A DNA stretch of 64,000 bases, from the NCBI RefSeq assembly GCF_017353415.1, contig NZ_JAFMPX010000011.1, positions 1-64,000 on the forward strand, written 5' to 3'. Position numbers and translations under genes: made by a program. Shown one piece after another: positions 27,686 through 37,498 of the stretch. The stretch comes from Arthrobacter sp. E3 (lineage in GTDB: Bacteria > Actinomycetota > Actinomycetes > Actinomycetales > Micrococcaceae). Numbering within the stretch: position 1 is the stretch's first letter; each line of letters opens with the position of its first letter. The notes beneath the pieces were generated by a model. The model ran no database searches. It saw nothing but the letters and a program-made list of their open reading frames with translations, and was not told where the DNA came from.

Positions 27686-28431
27686 ACATCACAGTGCGCA
27701 TCTGGCGTCAACACGACCAAGCCGCCGCCGGCCGGATGGTCAGCTACAAGGTGGATGGCATCTCCCCCGACATGTCCTTTCTGGAAATGCTCGACGTGCT
27801 CAACGACCAGCTCACCGCCGCGGGAGATGATCCCGTCGCCTTTGACCACGACTGCCGTGAAGGCATCTGCGGCATGTGCAGCCTGGTCATCAACGGGATC
27901 GCCCACGGCCCTGAAGCGCTCACCACCACCTGCCAGCTCTACATGCGCCACTTCGACGACGGCGACACCATTGACATTGAACCGTGGCGGTCTGAATCCT
28001 TCCCGATCCTGCGGGATCTCATCGTGGACCGAAGTGCCATGGACAGGATCATCCAAGCAGGCGGCTACATCAGCGCCCCGACGGGGTCGGCGCCGGACGC
28101 AGCAGCAACGCTGGTTCCCAAGAAGAATGCCGATCGTGCCTTTGACGCCGCCGTCTGTATCGGCTGCGGGGCATGCATCGCCGCCTGTCCCAACGGCTCG
28201 GGCATGCTTTTCACCGGCGCCAAGGCAAACCACCTGGGCGTTCTCCCCCAAGGACAGCCCGAACGCCACGAGAGGGCACTGGCCATGGTCAACCAGCACG
28301 ACGCCGAGGGTTTCGGTGGTTGCACGCAGATTGGCGAATGCACGGCTGTCTGCCCGGTGGGGATCCCGCTGGATGTGATCTCTTTCCTGAACGCCGACGT
28401 GTTGTCAGCACTGCCACGCAAGACCGACTGA
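27682..28431 (+). CDS. sdhB: Succinate dehydrogenase/fumarate reductase iron-sulfur subunit
   Basis: 249 residues. The N-terminal 2Fe-2S domain has [20 protein letters not shown] and a later TTCQ; the C-terminal part has the 4Fe-4S motif [16 protein letters not shown] and the 3Fe-4S motif [16 protein letters not shown]. It relays electrons from SdhA to the cytochrome b. The stop is only 59 bp before narG with no terminator hairpin between, so sdhCAB-narGHJI may be read together. Confidence 0.93.
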   Translation: MNITVRIWRQHDQAAAGRMVSYKVDGISPDMSFLEMLDVLNDQLTAAGDDPVAFDHDCREGICGMCSLVINGIAHGPEALTTTCQLYMRHFDDGDTIDIEPWRSESFPILRDLIVDRSAMDRIIQAGGYISAPTGSAPDAAATLVPKKNADRAFDAAVCIGCGACIAACPNGSGMLFTGAKANHLGVLPQGQPERHERALAMVNQHDAEGFGGCTQIGECTAVCPVGIPLDVISFLNADVLSALPRKTD

Positions 28432-28490
28432 TCTAAATCTCGACGCACTCGAAAACCGAGGGCCAACTCGAACCGCCGCCGGGAGGCTCC

Positions 28491-31400
28491 GTGAATGCCA
28501 CCATGAACAGCCCACTCACCGACACGCTTATCAGGTTGCGGCGATTTTTCACGCCGAAACAGGAAGTCTCCCCTGATGGCCGTACTCTGCTCAAGGTTGG
28601 CGGGCGGTCCGGTGACGCGTTCTACCGCGACCGGTGGAGCCACGAAAAGGTAGTCCGCTCGACACACGGCGTCAACTGCACAGGATCGTGTTCCTGGAAC
28701 GTGTACGTCAAGGACGGCATCATCACGTGGGAAACCCAGGCTGTGGACTATCCCACAACCGGTCCGGACAAGCCGGAGTATGAACCGCGCGGGTGTCCAC
28801 GAGGTGCATCGTTCTCCTGGTACACCTATTCCCCCACGCGCACCCGGTACCCGTATATCCGCGGCGTGCTGCTCGAAATGTACCGCGAGGCCAAAGCGCG
28901 GCTAAAGGATCCTGTGCTGGCCTGGGCGGACATCACGGAAGACCCCGAACGCTCGGCCCGGTACAAGAGTGCCCGTGGAAAGGGCGGTTTAGTACGTGCC
29001 AATTGGAGCGAGGCCGTGGAAATCGTCGCCGCAGCACACGTCCACACGATTCGAAAATGGGGGCCGGACAGGGTGGCTGGTTTCTCGCCGATCCCGGCCA
29101 TGTCAATGGTTTCACATGCATCCGGCGCCCGCTTCGTGAACCTCATCGGCGGTTCGATGCTGAGTTTCTATGACTGGTATGCGGACATGCCGGTCGCGTC
29201 GCCACAAGTGTTCGGGGACCAAACCGACGTGCCCGAGTCCGGGGACTGGTGGGATGCAAGCTACTTGATTATTTGGGGCACAAACGTCCCGGTCACGCGT
29301 ACCCCGGATGCGCACTGGATGGTGGAGGCCCGCTACCGCGGCCAGAAGGTCGTAGTCGTCTCGCCTGACTTTGCAGACTCGACTAAATTCGCCGACGAGT
29401 GGCTCCCCGCCGAGCCGGGCACCGATGGCGCACTTGCCATGGCCATGGGACATGTGATTCTCAAGGAATTCTATGTTGAGGGTCAACGCGACTACTTCAC
29501 CCAGTATGTGAAGAAATACACGGATCTGCCATTTCTGGTGACCTTGGATGAAACCGATGACAAGACGGACACTGATGATCCGGTGTACACGGCGGGGAAG
29601 TTCCTCACAGCTTCAGATCTGAACGGCGAGGTGGAGCCTGAAGAGGAAAACGCCGAATTCAAGACCGTGTTGATTGATGCAGCCACTGGTAAATTGCGGG
29701 TGCCATCAGGCACGCTTGGGCACCGTTACGGTGAAACAGGTGAAGGCAAGTGGAACCTCGATTTAGGCGACATTGACCCGGAGTTGTCGTTGCTGGACAG
29801 TGCAGACACCCAGGTGGTCGTCAATATGCCCCGCTTTGACGTCTCCCAAGGTGATATCGGCGTCATTCCGCGCGGCGTGCCGGTCCGCCGGGTTGCCGGC
29901 AAGCTAGTCACCACCGTGTTCGATTTGATGCTGGCACAGTACGGTGTTGGACGTCCGGGACTCCCCGGCCAGTGGCCGAGCGGATATGACGACGCGGACA
30001 GCCCCTACACACCGGCCTGGCAGGAATCAATCACCGGGGTGACTGCCGAGCAGGCTGAAAGGATCGGGCGCGAATTCGCCCAGAACGCCGATGATTCAAA
30101 GGGCCGGTCCATGATTCTGATGGGTGCAGGGACGAACCATTGGTTCCATTCGGACACCATCTACCGAACGTTCATGACGCTGACGACGATCACCGGGTGC
30201 CAGGGTGTCAATGGTGGCGGCTGGGCGCACTACGTCGGTCAGGAAAAGGTACGGCCCCTCACCGGGTACACCCAGCTTGCCAATGCACTCGACTGGGTGC
30301 GGCCACCACGGAACATGGTGCAGACCGCGTACTGGTACCTGCACACCGACCAGTTCCGCTACGACCAGTTCGGCGCTGACACACTCAGCGCACAGACGGG
30401 CAAGGGGCAGCTCGCCGGCGTGACGACGGCAGATGTGATCGCACAATCGGCGCGCCTGGGATGGATGCCGTCCTACCCCACGTTCGATAGAAATCCACTG
30501 CTCATCAGCGAACAGGCCCGCGCTGCCGGCAAGTCCTCGGCTGACTACATCGTCGACGAGCTAAAGACCGGGAACTTGAAGTTCGCGGCCGAAGATCCGG
30601 ACTCCCCCGAGAACTTTCCGCGAGTTCTGTCCTTGTGGCGCACGAACCTGTTCGGTTCCTCCGCCAAGGGCAGTGAATATTTCCTTGGGCATCTGCTCGG
30701 TGCCGACAACACCGTCAGCGCACAGGAAACGCCGGAGAAGTTCCGTCCACGCGACGTCGTTTGGCACGACGAGGCGCCGATAGGAAAACTTGACCTGCTG
30801 ACCACCCTGGATTTCCGGATGACCAGCTCCACCCTGCTTTCTGACATCGTGCTGCCGGCGGCGACCTGGTACGAAAAGCACGATCTATCCACCACGGACA
30901 TGCACCCCTACGTCAACTCGTTTAATCCGGCCATCTCCCCGCCTTGGCAGTCGCGCACCGACTGGGACACGTGGCAGGAGATCGCCCGCGTGTTCAGCCA
31001 GCTGGCCGAACAGCACTTAGGCAAACAGACCGATATTGTAGCTGCACCGCTGACCCACGACACCCCGGATGCCATGGCGTACCCGCATGGCCGGGTCAAG
31101 GACTGGAAGCGGGGCGACTGTGAGCCCGTGCCTGGAAAAACGATGCCAAAGATCATCGAGGTTGAGCGTGACTACACGGCCATCGACGCGAAGATGCGCT
31201 CCGTTGGCCCGCTGCTTGACACACTCGGCGCAACAACCAAGGGCATCACTTACGAGCTGTCCGCTGAAATCGAGTATCTGAAGGCGAAGAACGGCGTGGT
31301 CCGCGGTGGACCGGCCGATGGGCGCCCGGACATCCTGCACGCCGTGCAGGCCTGCGAAATGGTGCTTGCGCTCTCCGGTACGACGAACGGCCGGCTGGGC

Positions 31401-32201
31401 ACCCAAGGCTTCCGCACCCTGGAAAAGCGCACCGGCCAGATGATGCACGACCTCGCGTCGGAAAATGAGGGCAAGCGGATCACGTTCAGCGACACCCAAG
31501 CCGGACCCGTCCCCGTGATGACGTCGCCGGAATGGTCCGGCTCCGAAACCGGCGGCCGCCGCTATTCTCCGTTCACCATCAACGTCGAACGGCTCAAACC
31601 ATGGCACACATTGACCGGGCGGCAGCATTTCTACCTCGACCACGACTGGATGACCGAACTGGGCGAGGGCCTGCCCACGTTCCGCCCACCACTGGACATG
31701 ACCGCTCTGTTCGACGAGCCGGCCATCGGAGATACTCCGGGGAAGGGCATCTCCGTGCGATATCTGACGCCCCACAACAAGTGGTCCATCCACTCCGAGT
31801 ATCAGGACAATCTGCTCATGCTGTCTCTGTTCCGCGGTGGTCCAACAATCTGGATGAGTCCGGCAGACGCCGAAAAGATCGACGTCCATGACAACGACTG
31901 GATCGAGGCCGTGAACCGTAACGGCGTAGTCAACGCCCGTGCAGTCGTATCGCACCGCATGCCGGAGGGGACTGTGTTCATGTACCACTCGCAGGACCGG
32001 CTGATCGACATGCCGGTCTCTGAAACGACCAACCAGCGCGGTGGGAACCACAACTCCCTCACCCGGCTGATGATCAAGCCGACCCACATGATCGGTGGAT
32101 ACGCACAGCTAACATACGCGTTCAACTACATGGGCCCCACGGGAAACCAACGCGACGAAGTCACCGTCATCCGGCGACGCAACCAGGAGGTGAGGTACTG
32201 A
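28491..32201 (+). CDS. narG: Respiratory nitrate reductase alpha subunit
   Basis: 1236 residues, the usual size for membrane-bound NarG. It reduces nitrate to nitrite at a bis-MGD molybdenum centre on the cytoplasmic side. The FS0 cluster motif STHGVNCTGSCSWNVYVKDG (His-x3-Cys-x3-Cys) is present near residue 60, and the SFYDWYADMP segment near 225 is typical and holds the Asp that ligates molybdenum in NarG. There is no twin-arginine signal, as in E. coli NarG. GTG start at 28491 with GGGAGG 6 bp upstream; an ATG four codons later is possible. It overlaps narH by 1 bp. Confidence 0.95.
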   Translation: MNATMNSPLTDTLIRLRRFFTPKQEVSPDGRTLLKVGGRSGDAFYRDRWSHEKVVRSTHGVNCTGSCSWNVYVKDGIITWETQAVDYPTTGPDKPEYEPRGCPRGASFSWYTYSPTRTRYPYIRGVLLEMYREAKARLKDPVLAWADITEDPERSARYKSARGKGGLVRANWSEAVEIVAAAHVHTIRKWGPDRVAGFSPIPAMSMVSHASGARFVNLIGGSMLSFYDWYADMPVASPQVFGDQTDVPESGDWWDASYLIIWGTNVPVTRTPDAHWMVEARYRGQKVVVVSPDFADSTKFADEWLPAEPGTDGALAMAMGHVILKEFYVEGQRDYFTQYVKKYTDLPFLVTLDETDDKTDTDDPVYTAGKFLTASDLNGEVEPEEENAEFKTVLIDAATGKLRVPSGTLGHRYGETGEGKWNLDLGDIDPELSLLDSADTQVVVNMPRFDVSQGDIGVIPRGVPVRRVAGKLVTTVFDLMLAQYGVGRPGLPGQWPSGYDDADSPYTPAWQESITGVTAEQAERIGREFAQNADDSKGRSMILMGAGTNHWFHSDTIYRTFMTLTTITGCQGVNGGGWAHYVGQEKVRPLTGYTQLANALDWVRPPRNMVQTAYWYLHTDQFRYDQFGADTLSAQTGKGQLAGVTTADVIAQSARLGWMPSYPTFDRNPLLISEQARAAGKSSADYIVDELKTGNLKFAAEDPDSPENFPRVLSLWRTNLFGSSAKGSEYFLGHLLGADNTVSAQETPEKFRPRDVVWHDEAPIGKLDLLTTLDFRMTSSTLLSDIVLPAATWYEKHDLSTTDMHPYVNSFNPAISPPWQSRTDWDTWQEIARVFSQLAEQHLGKQTDIVAAPLTHDTPDAMAYPHGRVKDWKRGDCEPVPGKTMPKIIEVERDYTAIDAKMRSVGPLLDTLGATTKGITYELSAEIEYLKAKNGVVRGGPADGRPDILHAVQACEMVLALSGTTNGRLGTQGFRTLEKRTGQMMHDLASENEGKRITFSDTQAGPVPVMTSPEWSGSETGGRRYSPFTINVERLKPWHTLTGRQHFYLDHDWMTELGEGLPTFRPPLDMTALFDEPAIGDTPGKGISVRYLTPHNKWSIHSEYQDNLLMLSLFRGGPTIWMSPADAEKIDVHDNDWIEAVNRNGVVNARAVVSHRMPEGTVFMYHSQDRLIDMPVSETTNQRGGNHNSLTRLMIKPTHMIGGYAQLTYAFNYMGPTGNQRDEVTVIRRRNQEVRY

Positions 32202-33838
32202 TGCGCATCATGGCCCAAATGGCAATGGTGATGAACCTGGACAAGTGCATCGGCTGCCATACGTGTTCAGTAACGTGCAAACAGGTTTGGACGAACCGCT
32301 CCGGCGCCGAACATATCTGGTTCAACAACGTGGAAACCCGGCCCGGGCAGGGCTATCCACGCACTTATGAGGACCAGGAACGCTGGAAAGGCGGCTGGAA
32401 GCTCGACAGGCGTGGACGACTGAAGCTCAAGGCCGGCGGCCGGTTGAAGAATCTGGCCACCATTTTCGCCAACCCGAACTTGCCGGGCATCAAGGACTAC
32501 TACGAGCCGTGGACCTACGACTATGAGAATCTCACCACGGCACCGGCACAGGAGCACATGCCGGTGGCCCGGCCCAAATCGCTGCTCACCGGCGAGGACA
32601 CCTCCATCACGTGGTCCTCGAACTGGGATGACAACCTGGCCGGTTCCACCGACAACACACACAACGATCCGATCCTGAAAAAGATCGGAGACCAGGTCAA
32701 GTTCGAATACGAGCAGGCCTTCATGTTTTACCTGCCGCGCATCTGCGAACACTGTCTGAACCCCTCCTGTGTGGCGTCCTGCCCAACAGGGGCAATCTAC
32801 AAACGCGAAGAAGACGGCATCGTCTTGGTGGATCAGGACCGCTGCCGCGGCTGGCGCCAATGTGTTACCGGCTGCCCGTACAAGAAAATGTACTTCAATC
32901 GGAAAACCGGCAAAGTCGAGAAGTGCACATTCTGTTACCCGCGCATCGAGGTCGGCCAGCCAACAATCTGCTCGGAAACATGCGTCGGCCGCCTGCGCTA
33001 TCTGGGGCTTATGTTCTATGACGCCGATCGCGTGCTCGCAGCCGCCTCAACGCCTGATGAACACGATCTCTATGAGGCACAGCGCCAAGTGTTCCTCGAC
33101 CCGAAGGATCCCGAGGTGCTTGCAGCTGCCCGCGCGGCGGAGATCCCCGAAGATTGGATCGAGGCTGCGCAGCGCTCCCCGATCTGGGCATTGATCAACA
33201 CGTACAAGGTTGCTCTGCCCCTGCACCCGGAATACCGCACGATGCCGATGGTCTGGTACATCCCGCCGCTCTCGCCAGTGGTGGACGTTGTCACGGAAAC
33301 CGGTGAAGACGGTGAATCGCATACAAATCTGTTCAATGCGATCGCCTCACTGCGCATCCCCATCGACTACCTTGCCGAGCTCTTCACAGCTGGCGATGCC
33401 CGGCCGGTGGACCTGATCTTGCGCAAACTGGCTGCTATGCGCTCGTACATGCGTGATATCAACTTGGGTTGGGATACCAACGAAGCCATTGCGCAAGCGG
33501 TGGGCATGACGGGCCAGGAGATGAAGGACATGTACCGGCTGCTGGCAATCGCCAAGTACGACGAACGCTACGTGATCCCCTCCGCGCACTATGAGGATGC
33601 CCACAAGCTGGAGAATGTCGCCACTGAATGCTCCCTTAACGTCGACGGCGGTCCCGGCATGGGAGGCATGGGCGGTATGGACGCCTCTTTTGGTGCCGAC
33701 CCTGCCGTGGGTTCGCCCAGCACACCGTCCCGGCCGGAGGGTGTGCGCATCAACCTGCTGGACTGGGACGGCACCGGCACACCCAAGGGTCTGTTCCCCT
33801 CTTCCTCCGAACAGGCCGAGAAGGGAGGATCGGCATGA
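32201..33838 (+). CDS. narH: Respiratory nitrate reductase beta subunit
   Basis: 545 residues. It carries four iron-sulfur clusters between NarI and NarG. Cysteine groups: CIGCHTCSVTCKQVW at the N-terminus, CEHCLNPSCVASCPTGAIYK, CRGWRQCVTGCPYKKMYF and KCTFCYPRIE with a later ICSETC. A Trp replaces one cysteine in the CRGWRQC group, which is the known NarH 3Fe-4S arrangement. The Met/Gly-rich tail (GPGMGGMGGMDAS) is a local extension. It overlaps narJ by 4 bp. Confidence 0.95.
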   Translation: MRIMAQMAMVMNLDKCIGCHTCSVTCKQVWTNRSGAEHIWFNNVETRPGQGYPRTYEDQERWKGGWKLDRRGRLKLKAGGRLKNLATIFANPNLPGIKDYYEPWTYDYENLTTAPAQEHMPVARPKSLLTGEDTSITWSSNWDDNLAGSTDNTHNDPILKKIGDQVKFEYEQAFMFYLPRICEHCLNPSCVASCPTGAIYKREEDGIVLVDQDRCRGWRQCVTGCPYKKMYFNRKTGKVEKCTFCYPRIEVGQPTICSETCVGRLRYLGLMFYDADRVLAAASTPDEHDLYEAQRQVFLDPKDPEVLAAARAAEIPEDWIEAAQRSPIWALINTYKVALPLHPEYRTMPMVWYIPPLSPVVDVVTETGEDGESHTNLFNAIASLRIPIDYLAELFTAGDARPVDLILRKLAAMRSYMRDINLGWDTNEAIAQAVGMTGQEMKDMYRLLAIAKYDERYVIPSAHYEDAHKLENVATECSLNVDGGPGMGGMGGMDASFGADPAVGSPSTPSRPEGVRINLLDWDGTGTPKGLFPSSSEQAEKGGSA

Positions 33839-34494
33839 CCGGGCGGATTCCCAGCTTGAAGTACCACGCTGACCAGCTCACCCGAGTGTGGCAATCAGCG
33901 TCACTCCTGCTGGATTACCCCACGGAGCAACTGACAAACCAGCTCGACCTTTTCGACCAAATTGCCGCCAGCCTGCCCCCGGATCTGGGCGGTCCCCTGG
34001 CGGCCACGCTGTTCCAGATGCGCACTGCACCCTTGTCCACATTGCAGAGTGAGTACGTGGAAACCTTCGACAACCGCCGCCGTGGGTGCATGTTTCTCAC
34101 CTACTTCTCCAACGGAGAAACTCGTAAACGCGGCCTGGCACTGCTACGGATCAAACAGGTCTACACGAAAGCGGGCCTGAACATGAGAGAGGACGAACTG
34201 CCGGACCACTTGTGTGTTGTGCTCGAATTTGCCGCCATTACAGACCAACGGGCTGGACTAAAAATCCTGTTGGACAACCGCGCTGGACTTGAACTTTTGC
34301 GGCTGCACCTCACCGAGATCAATTCCCCTTGGGCCGGTGCGTTGCAGGCAGTATGCAAGACACTTCCGGCGCTGAAGGGCAAGGAAAACGAAGCCATCCA
34401 ACGGCTTGCCGCGGAGGGTCCGCCCGACGAAGAGGTTGGCCTGAAACCCTACGGGGCAGCCCCCATGACATCAACGCCCGGAGGTATGACATGA
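33835..34494 (+). CDS. narJ: Nitrate reductase molybdenum cofactor assembly chaperone
   Basis: 219 residues, all-helical TorD/NarJ chaperone fold. Seen: SEYVETFDNRRRGCMFLTYF and LPDHLCVVLEFAA, both typical of NarJ. It binds apo-NarG and permits cofactor insertion and membrane docking; it is not part of the final enzyme. It lies between narH and narI with 4-bp overlaps on each side. Confidence 0.93.
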   Translation: MTGRIPSLKYHADQLTRVWQSASLLLDYPTEQLTNQLDLFDQIAASLPPDLGGPLAATLFQMRTAPLSTLQSEYVETFDNRRRGCMFLTYFSNGETRKRGLALLRIKQVYTKAGLNMREDELPDHLCVVLEFAAITDQRAGLKILLDNRAGLELLRLHLTEINSPWAGALQAVCKTLPALKGKENEAIQRLAAEGPPDEEVGLKPYGAAPMTSTPGGMT

Positions 34495-35231
34495 GTGTCT
34501 GGAATACATTCATCTGGCTGATCTACCCCTACATTTGCCTCACCATCTTCGTTCTGGGCCACATCGGGCGCTACCGGTACGACAAGTTCGGTTGGACGTC
34601 CCGATCAAGCCAAATGTACGAAAGCCGGATCCTCCGGTGGGCGAATCCCATGTTCCACTTCGGCATCCTGGCTGTGTTCATGGGCCATGTGATGGGCTTG
34701 GGCATACCGCAGACCTGGACGGATGCCGTCGGAATCTCTGAAACGACGTACCACATCATGGCGGTCTCGGTTGGTGCGATCGCTGGCTTCTGCACCATCG
34801 CCGGCCTGATTGGCCTGCTCTACCGTCGCCGCTTCACAAAAGCAGTGCTCGGCGCAACCACAAAGATGGACAAGGTCATGTACGCCATGCTCGGTCTGGT
34901 GGTGGTGCTGGGACTTATTAACACCGTCTCCGGAGTTGCCACGACGTACAACTACCGCGAGGGCGTCTCAATCTGGTTCCGCAGCATCTTCTACTTCAAT
35001 CCGCAGCCTGAATTGATGGTGGTGGCGCCGCTCAGTTTCCAACTGCACGGAATCTTCGCGATTCTGCTCTTCGCGCTGTGGCCGTTTACCCGGCTGGTGC
35101 ACGTGTTCACGGCACCCATTGGATACATTTTCCGGCCCTACGTGCTCTACCGCAGCCGGGACGATCATGAAGGATCACGCGCACGCCGCCGCGGCTGGGA
35201 CAAGGTCGACACGATCCCGCGCCGGAGGTAG
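34491..35231 (+). CDS. narI: Respiratory nitrate reductase gamma subunit (cytochrome b)
   Basis: 246 residues, five membrane segments. It is the dihaem cytochrome b that oxidises menaquinol for NarGH. Haem-ligand candidates are in FGILAVFMGHVMG, TTYHIMAVSVG and the paired His of LSFQLHGIFAILLF and FTRLVHVFTAP. The ATG overlaps the narJ stop. Last gene of narGHJI; no narK transporter is present in the window. Confidence 0.94.
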   Translation: MSVWNTFIWLIYPYICLTIFVLGHIGRYRYDKFGWTSRSSQMYESRILRWANPMFHFGILAVFMGHVMGLGIPQTWTDAVGISETTYHIMAVSVGAIAGFCTIAGLIGLLYRRRFTKAVLGATTKMDKVMYAMLGLVVVLGLINTVSGVATTYNYREGVSIWFRSIFYFNPQPELMVVAPLSFQLHGIFAILLFALWPFTRLVHVFTAPIGYIFRPYVLYRSRDDHEGSRARRRGWDKVDTIPRRR

Positions 35232-35257
35232 CAGGGCGCCAAACGTCGTCAGCCTAA

Positions 35258-35290
35258 CGCCAACCTCCATCAGTGGGGTCAGCGTTGGCG
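35258..35290. terminator. Weak hairpin between narI and the ANTAR gene
   Basis: CGCCAAC and GTTGGCG (7 bp) enclose a 19-nt loop that can itself pair partly. It spans the convergent 3' ends and slightly enters the ANTAR coding end. No T tail. Confidence 0.35.
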
Positions 35291-36004
35291 AAGGGTGCGG
35301 ATGTCGAGGCCGCCATTGACAACTTCCTGAGCTACGGCACTGATTTTACGGTTGTGCGCTCGGGCGTAGAACCGAATCGTTGCAAAGGCTTCCCACAAAG
35401 GTATTCCCGTAATTCCTGCCAGCAGCCCCTTGGCCTGCTCAATCACGGTCCGACTTTCCAGTGCAAGCTGGAGTTGCCGGTTTCGGGTGGATTGTTCACG
35501 CAGTGAGCGTTCCTGGAGGAGTCCGATGGTGGCCACATCCGCCAGGGCTTGCGCGAGGTCCACATCAGCCTGGGCCAGGTAGGCGGCGGGCCCGACACCG
35601 TACAGGCTCATGATGCCAATCACCTCGTCCCGTAGCCGCAGCGGCAGGGAGTGGGCAACAGTAAATCCAGCTGCCCTGGCCGTTTCACAAAACCTTGGCC
35701 ATCGCTCAACGTTGGCGGCAAGATCAACATTAACGATCGGCTCGCCTGAGGTGAAGCTCTCCAGACAGGGGCCTTGCAAATGCTGGAGCTCAAACATTTC
35801 CATCCGTTCGGCACGCTCACTGGAGGTGGCCATGACCCGGAGCCTGCCGTTTGGGTCGGCCAGCAGCAGCCCCGCCGCGTCGATGTCCAAGAGCTCAACA
35901 GCTCGGGCTGTGAGGTTGAACAGAAAATCGGGGATATCAAAATCGTTGACCAAGGTGTCTGCCAATTGCACAAACACGCGGCCCAGTTGTTCATGAACTG
36001 CCAT
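35279..36004 (-). CDS. GAF-ANTAR domain RNA-binding antiterminator-type regulator
   Basis: 241 residues. A GAF sensor domain (about 15-150; DIDAAGLLLADPNGRLRVMA, GPCLESFTSGEPIVNVDL) is followed by a C-terminal ANTAR domain (ALESRTVIEQAKGLLAGITG, then WEAFATIRFYARAHNRKIS). ANTAR proteins bind tandem hexaloop RNA hairpins and prevent termination; nitrate-responsive NasR is a known example, though with another sensor domain. I prefer the ATG at 36004, which has GGAGAG 9 bp upstream, over one at 36049 with no good site. Placed between convergent narI and divergent hmp, it may control nitrate or NO genes; that is inference. Confidence 0.82.
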   Translation of the reverse strand: MAVHEQLGRVFVQLADTLVNDFDIPDFLFNLTARAVELLDIDAAGLLLADPNGRLRVMATSSERAERMEMFELQHLQGPCLESFTSGEPIVNVDLAANVERWPRFCETARAAGFTVAHSLPLRLRDEVIGIMSLYGVGPAAYLAQADVDLAQALADVATIGLLQERSLREQSTRNRQLQLALESRTVIEQAKGLLAGITGIPLWEAFATIRFYARAHNRKISAVAQEVVNGGLDIRTLRQR

Positions 36005-36239
36005 GGCGTCAATCTCTCCGAAGCGTCCAGCATGCTTCCCTCCAATCATGAACTTCGAGAGGAGTCACGGTCAACCATCGGCATCGTGAACCACTCGCTG
36101 CAGTTGCGAGAAGATACCCCACCCATTGCCCTGTTGCGCCCTGCTGGTTGCGTGCTAGCGTGAGCCTGACCGTCTGTGACCAGCCTTTTGGCGTTGCGAC
36201 GAGACAACCAGCAGCGGCACCCACCAAGGAGCGTAAAGC

Positions 36240-37448
36240 ATGCTTTCACAAAAGTCCCTGCCCGTGATCAAGGCAACCCTGCCCGTAGTTGGGGCCAACA
36301 TCCAGGACATCGCCGAGTGCTTTTATGGGCGCATGTTCAGCGCCCGCCCGGAGCTGCTGGACGGACTGTTCAACCGGGGCAATCAGGCTGACGGGCAGCA
36401 GCAGCAGGCCCTTGCTGGATCCATTGCCGCGTTCGCCACCATGTTGGTGGAGAATCCCGGTCACTTACCTGAAGCGCTTCTGTCTCGGATCAGCCACAAG
36501 CACGTCTCACTGGGCATCAACCCAGACCAGTATCAGATAGTCCATGACCACCTTTTCGCAGCGATCGTCGAGAAACTCGGAGACGCCGTCACCGACGAGG
36601 TCGCAGCGGCGTGGGAGGAAGTGTATTGGCTGATGGCCAACACCCTCATCAGCCTCGAGCGCGGCCTCTACAACGCTGTCGGGCTGAACCCGGACACCGT
36701 CTGGCGGACCTGGCGCGTTGCCGAGCGCATCCAGGAAACCGAGGACGTCGTCAAGATCACCTTTGAACGAATCGACGATAGGGACGTCAAGCCGTCCCTG
36801 CCGGGTCAGTACGTCACGCTCCAGATGCCCACGCTGGACAATAAGCACCAGCCCCGCCAGTACAGCCTGATCACAGCCGACGACGGTTATCACCGCCGTC
36901 TTGCCATCAAGCGCCTCTCGGAGCCTGGCAAACCCGACGGTGAAGTTTCCAGCCTGCTCCATGACAACGTCCAGATCGGCGACGAGCTGGTCATGTCCGC
37001 CCCGTTCGGTGATGTGGTCATGGATGACACGGACCGTCCGGTCGTCTTTGCGAGCGCCGGGATCGGCATCACGCCCATGGCCGGGATGGTCTCCCACCTC
37101 AGCCGCCAGCACTCATCCCGGCAGGTGAAGTTCCTCCACGCAGGGACCTCGCCCGAGACGTTCGCATTACGGGAGCAAGTCACGGCGGACTTGGCATCAC
37201 TGCCTGATGCCGCCATGACCATGTGGTACGAGAAAGGCGCGGAAAACTCTTCCCCAGACGCCGATGTGCGCAGCGGCTTCATGGACGTCCGCTCCGTTGA
37301 CCTCCCCGTGGGTGCGACATACTACTTGTGCGGGCCGGTCGTCTTCATGCAAGTCGTGCGGGAAGACTTGCTCGCACTGGGCATCCACCCACGAGACATC
37401 CAATACGAGGTCTTCGGTCCCGACCTCTGGCAAGCCGACTTTCAATAA
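36240..37448 (+). CDS. hmp: Flavohaemoglobin, nitric oxide dioxygenase
   Basis: 402 residues. An N-terminal globin (proximal haem His88 in SHKHVSLGI, distal Tyr29 in ECFYGRMF) is fused to a ferredoxin reductase-like FAD/NAD domain (RQYSLITADDG, ASAGIGITPMAGMV, YYLCGPVVFMQ). It oxidises NO to nitrate with O2 and NAD(P)H. AAGGAGCG precedes the start. Its place directly after narGHJI and the ANTAR gene suits defence against NO formed from nitrite during nitrate respiration. Confidence 0.94.
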   Translation: MLSQKSLPVIKATLPVVGANIQDIAECFYGRMFSARPELLDGLFNRGNQADGQQQQALAGSIAAFATMLVENPGHLPEALLSRISHKHVSLGINPDQYQIVHDHLFAAIVEKLGDAVTDEVAAAWEEVYWLMANTLISLERGLYNAVGLNPDTVWRTWRVAERIQETEDVVKITFERIDDRDVKPSLPGQYVTLQMPTLDNKHQPRQYSLITADDGYHRRLAIKRLSEPGKPDGEVSSLLHDNVQIGDELVMSAPFGDVVMDDTDRPVVFASAGIGITPMAGMVSHLSRQHSSRQVKFLHAGTSPETFALREQVTADLASLPDAAMTMWYEKGAENSSPDADVRSGFMDVRSVDLPVGATYYLCGPVVFMQVVREDLLALGIHPRDIQYEVFGPDLWQADFQ

Positions 37449-37460
37449 CCTGTACAAGCC

Positions 37461-37486
37461 GGTGGCGGCCACTGCTGGCCACCACC
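37461..37486. terminator. Bidirectional hairpin between hmp and purU
   Basis: GGTGGCGGCCA, loop CTGC, TGGCCACCACC: an 11-bp stem with one mismatch between two convergent genes. No T tail on either side. Confidence 0.5.
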
Positions 37487-37498
37487 TTCAGCGAGTTC

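Noticed and set aside
28432-28490. Possible ANTAR-target hexaloop hairpins before narG
   Set aside because: Only a 4-bp stem with a 5-nt loop could be drawn; the paired hexaloop pattern is not present as far as I can see.
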